From contig JAEVYV010000219.1 in NCBI GenBank assembly GCA_023392575.1, positions 1-15,645 on the forward strand: DNA of 15,645 nt. The letters are read 5' to 3'. The notes under the pieces are model-generated. The model saw only the letters and a program-made list of their open reading frames with translations. It did no database searches and was not told the origin of the DNA. A program made the translations under genes and the position numbers. Numbering within the stretch: position 1 is the first letter of the stretch; each line of letters begins with the position of its first letter. Positions 13,289 to 15,645 of this stretch are shown piece by piece. The stretch is from Bacteroidota bacterium. GTDB taxonomy: Bacteria; Bacteroidota; Bacteroidia; Chitinophagales; Chitinophagaceae.

Positions 13289-14755
13289 ATGAGAAAGTAC
13301 ACTATATTTTTTGCAGCCCTTCTGCTGTTGGGGTTCACCTCATGTAAAAAGGATTTCCTGGACGTGAAGCCGACCAATTCAGGTGATGCTGAAACAGCTA
13401 TACAAACGGTGGCCGACGCTAATGTGATGGTCAACGGTCTGATGAGTAAAATGACCAGCTCTGCCTATTATGGAAGAAATTTTTTGGTATATGGCGATTT
13501 GAAGGGCGGCGATCTGACCATTTTTACCCAGGGTTGGACATTTGATGCCATGTATTCGTTCAATCATTCCAAATCCGCCAATAACTTTTCAGGTTTTTGG
13601 AGCCAGATCTATCACAATATTTTACAGGCTAATAACATTATAATAAATATTGACCGGTTGAAAGCTGCCGGAACCACGGAGAACTTTGACACTTACAAAG
13701 GCCAGGCCCTTACCGCAAGAGCCCTGATGTATTTTGACCTGGTGCGTCTTTACGGCAAGCCCTACTTGCAGGATAAGGCTTCTTACGGTGTACCCAATAT
13801 CACCGAACCTCTCGCAGCATCGGCCCAGCCGCTGCGTGCCACAGTGGAAGAGAACTATACGCAGATTTTGAAGGATTTAAAAGAGGCCGAGCCATTGCTG
13901 TCGAAGGCAAAATCAAACGGTTATTTAAATTACTACGCCAACAAAGCCATACAGGCCAGGGTTTATCTCAATATGGGAAATTATCCAGAGGCCTTAAGCG
14001 CTGCAGAAGTCATCATTAAGAGCAACGTGTATAAGTTGTACGCCGCCAATGCCGAGTGGGTGAATTCATGGAAGTCACAGTTTGGTACTGAGTCCATTTT
14101 TGAATTGGGAATTTATCCTAATGAGAGCGATTTAGGTACCAGTTCTTTAGGCTACCTTACGCGCCGCAGAGCGCATGGCACCCCTTCTGCTATAGGCTCG
14201 GTAATGGCCAGCGATTACTTCCTCAATAGGTTAAATCAGGATCCCGATGATGTAAGGTGGGGTGTGATGAGCAATGATGAAAGCAGTACTACCCGTCTAG
14301 GTTCTTGCTACAAGTATAGTGGCAGCACAACGCTCGAGGGAGATGATAAGAGTAAAAACTCGTCTTCAGCCGTGAACATTAAGGTGATCCGTCTTTCAGA
14401 AATTTATCTGATTGCAGCAGAAGCCGCCTTCCCTACTAATAAAGACCTGGCAGCTACTTACCTCAACGAAATCCGTAAGCGTTCTCCAGGATTAGCACCG
14501 GCTACAGCAGCCACCATTACCATAGATATGATCCTGGACGAAAGAAGCAAAGAGTTGTTTACCGAAGGCCATCGCTTCTTTGATATGTTGCGTTTGAACC
14601 TGCCTATTACGTTCAATGACGAATTTGGAGCCATCGCGGTTACGCAACGCCCCAAAACCATTGACCGCAATTTCAAAAAAGTAATTCTGCCCATTCCGCA
14701 GGATGAGATCAATGCCAACCCCGGTTTGGAAAAACAGCAAAACGCGGGCTATTAA
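13289..14755 (+). CDS. SusD/RagB-family nutrient-binding lipoprotein
   Basis: The surface lipoprotein lid of the SusC transporter, which captures substrate outside the cell. The 488-residue protein begins with a lipoprotein signal (FTSC, Cys19) followed by KKDFLDVKPTN, the usual SusD start. Helical TPR-like segments include FWSQIYHNILQANNIIINIDRL (103-124), GQALTARALMYFDLVRLYGKPY (138-159) and AIQARVYLNMGNYPEAL (220-236). The C-terminal half has IRLSEIYLIAAEAA (367-380), DERSKELFTEGHRFFDMLRL (417-436) and a tail resembling the family consensus (LPIPQDEINANPGL, then QQNAGY). Length is typical. It is co-transcribed with susC and followed by a strong terminator 18 nt after the stop, so the locus is a bare susCD pair. 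Confidence 0.97.
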   Translation: MRKYTIFFAALLLLGFTSCKKDFLDVKPTNSGDAETAIQTVADANVMVNGLMSKMTSSAYYGRNFLVYGDLKGGDLTIFTQGWTFDAMYSFNHSKSANNFSGFWSQIYHNILQANNIIINIDRLKAAGTTENFDTYKGQALTARALMYFDLVRLYGKPYLQDKASYGVPNITEPLAASAQPLRATVEENYTQILKDLKEAEPLLSKAKSNGYLNYYANKAIQARVYLNMGNYPEALSAAEVIIKSNVYKLYAANAEWVNSWKSQFGTESIFELGIYPNESDLGTSSLGYLTRRRAHGTPSAIGSVMASDYFLNRLNQDPDDVRWGVMSNDESSTTRLGSCYKYSGSTTLEGDDKSKNSSSAVNIKVIRLSEIYLIAAEAAFPTNKDLAATYLNEIRKRSPGLAPATAATITIDMILDERSKELFTEGHRFFDMLRLNLPITFNDEFGAIAVTQRPKTIDRNFKKVILPIPQDEINANPGLEKQQNAGY

Positions 14756-14773
14756 TTACCTACACAATTAAAT

Positions 14774-14807
14774 AAAAGCCTGACCGTATGTGCGGTCAGG
14801 CTTTTTT
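14774..14807 (+). terminator. Rho-independent terminator of the susCD operon
   Basis: Stem AAAAGCCTGACCG (14774-14786) with CGGTCAGGCTTTT (14793-14805), 13 bp without mismatch, loop TATGTG and a T run to 14807. The A-rich left flank means it could also work on the minus strand, where tadA transcription arrives. The remaining gap to tadA (14808-14953) holds nothing else that I can support. Confidence 0.95.
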
Positions 14808-14953
14808 ATTTGAAATCATTCTTGCTGACATTATGCAGACTAAGAATATTGCTCTCCTTATGCCACCCGGAGATTATGGTAGATCATAACGTAATCAACA
14901 CTACATTTCGCATAAGTGCTGTTAAGCAGCGGCTCTTATTTTCTGCCGAAAGC

Positions 14954-15391
14954 TTATCTTTTTTGCCGGAAAAAAGACTTCATTAATTCTGCACACTCTT
15001 CTGCTAACACACCTTTTATTAATTCTGTTTTCGGGTGAAAGGGGGAGCTTTCCTTAGTTATATGAAGGTAGCCATTCTTCTCATCGGAGGCGCCATACAC
15101 TACCCGGCCAATTTTACTCCAATACAAAGCTCCGGCGCACATCAAACAAGGCTCAACGGTCACATACAAGGTTGCTTCGGGTAAATACTTGCTTCCTAAA
15201 TAATTAAAAGCCGATGTCAGTGCAATGATCTCGGCATGCGCTGTGGGATCATTTAACTTCTCTACCTGGTTGTATCCTCGTGCAATGATTTTATTGTTCA
15301 ATACCACAATAGCACCCACCGGTACTTCATCTTCCTCGAACGCCTTTTGGGCCTGTGCAAGGGCTTGTTTCATGTAATAAGCATCATCCAT
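14954..15391 (-). CDS. tadA: tRNA-specific adenosine deaminase TadA
   Basis: TadA deaminates adenosine-34 to inosine in the anticodon of tRNA-Arg(ACG), letting it read CGU, CGC and CGA. The 145-residue protein has the full cytidine/adenosine-deaminase zinc site: His52 and catalytic Glu54 in TAHAEIIAL, and Cys82 and Cys85 in EPCLMCAGALYW. DEVPVGAIVV (21-30) and the RVVYGASDEKNG loop (96-107) are also typical. The frame is open for 30 further codons upstream, but that segment (MIRIIAVDECDARNG...) has no family counterpart; MDDAYYMKQALAQAQKAF is the normal TadA first helix, so 15391 is chosen. A second Met six codons in is a less likely start. It converges on susCD. Confidence 0.95.
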   Translation of the reverse strand: MDDAYYMKQALAQAQKAFEEDEVPVGAIVVLNNKIIARGYNQVEKLNDPTAHAEIIALTSAFNYLGSKYLPEATLYVTVEPCLMCAGALYWSKIGRVVYGASDEKNGYLHITKESSPFHPKTELIKGVLAEECAELMKSFFRQKR

Positions 15392-15501
15392 TGAAGCGAA
15401 GATAAGTTTTATGTGCCCAGGTGCATTGCTGCTATCACCGTTCCTTGCGTCGCACTCGTCAACGGCAATAATTCTTATCATTTTTTTGCTTTGAACTACA
15501 T

Positions 15502-15569
15502 AGGCACATAAGGAACAAAGGTGTTCACATAGGTTTTTGTTTTATGCTATGTGGAAATTCTATGTGCCT
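15502..15569. repeat. Nested inverted repeat upstream of tadA
   Basis: Outer arms AGGCACATA (15502-15510) and TATGTGCCT (15561-15569) are perfect over 9 bp. Inner arms CACATAG (15526-15532) and CTATGTG (15547-15553) are perfect over 7 bp. The four arms share the word CACATA, so the structure could also arise from tandem copies in both orientations. It may fold as a two-stage hairpin and lies about 110 nt upstream of the tadA start. Confidence 0.65.
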
Positions 15570-15598
15570 GTGCTTCTATTGTGGTTGCGGCATTGTAC

Positions 15599-15645
15599 AA
15601 TAGAATTACCGAACGTACAAGTGAGTGACACAACATGCGATGCCA
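15599..15645 (-). repeat. Dispersed intergenic repeat, copy 2 (inverted, runs off the window)
   Basis: On the minus strand 15635-15599 matches 8692-8728 at 36 of 37 positions, and TGGCA (15645-15641) again precedes the match, with three more bases between than in copy 1. A 10-bp palindrome, ATTGTACAAT (15592-15601), overlaps the edge. The repeat may continue past the window end. Confidence 0.8.

Noticed and set aside
15392..15481. 30-residue N-terminal extension of tadA
   Set aside because: MDDAYYMKQAL is the usual TadA first helix. The extra residues look like translated upstream sequence.

Overview
The window looks like a chromosome segment from a Bacteroidota bacterium, most likely of the Chitinophagaceae/Sphingobacteriia type. 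The grounds are a SusC/SusD outer-membrane pair, BamA followed by two OmpH-type chaperones and murI, near absence of Shine-Dalgarno sequences, candidate promoters of the Bacteroidota -7 type (TAnnTTTG), and a Bacteroidota-style L34 protein. No rRNA, tRNA or CRISPR array was seen. The lineage call is inference from gene content and style; no search was run.

Layout. 1-3827: envelope-biogenesis cluster on the plus strand, with bamA (5' end outside the window), two OmpH/Skp-like chaperones and a strong terminator. 3828-4805: murI, glutamate racemase. 4806-5580: a small secreted protein of unknown function on the minus strand, with a candidate promoter and a palindrome upstream. 5589-7369: an accessory block on the minus strand holding a LemA-like secreted protein and a lipoprotein alpha/beta hydrolase. 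Each gene is bracketed by its own short inverted repeat, and the genes are separated and followed by long hairpin-forming elements. This resembles integron gene cassettes with attC-like sites, but no integrase is present. 7370-8619: translation and RNA-processing cluster rpmH - (terminator) - rnpA - yidD. 8620-8958: gene-free stretch with a dispersed repeat and the sod terminator. 8959-9567: Mn/Fe superoxide dismutase on the minus strand. 9568-10043: sod promoter and a doubtful 40-codon ORF. 10044-14807: susC-susD operon with a strong terminator. 14954-15391: tadA on the minus strand. 15392-15645: a nested hairpin and a second, inverted copy of the dispersed repeat.

How the genes work together. 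BamA inserts outer-membrane beta-barrels, and the OmpH proteins are periplasmic holdases that would deliver them; the SusC barrel encoded here is the type of client BamA would serve. rnpA makes the protein part of RNase P, yidD supports membrane-protein insertion and tadA makes inosine-34 in tRNA-Arg. Most of the window is ordinary core genome. The part worth a second look is 5589-7369, whose repeat architecture suggests mobile single-gene cassettes.
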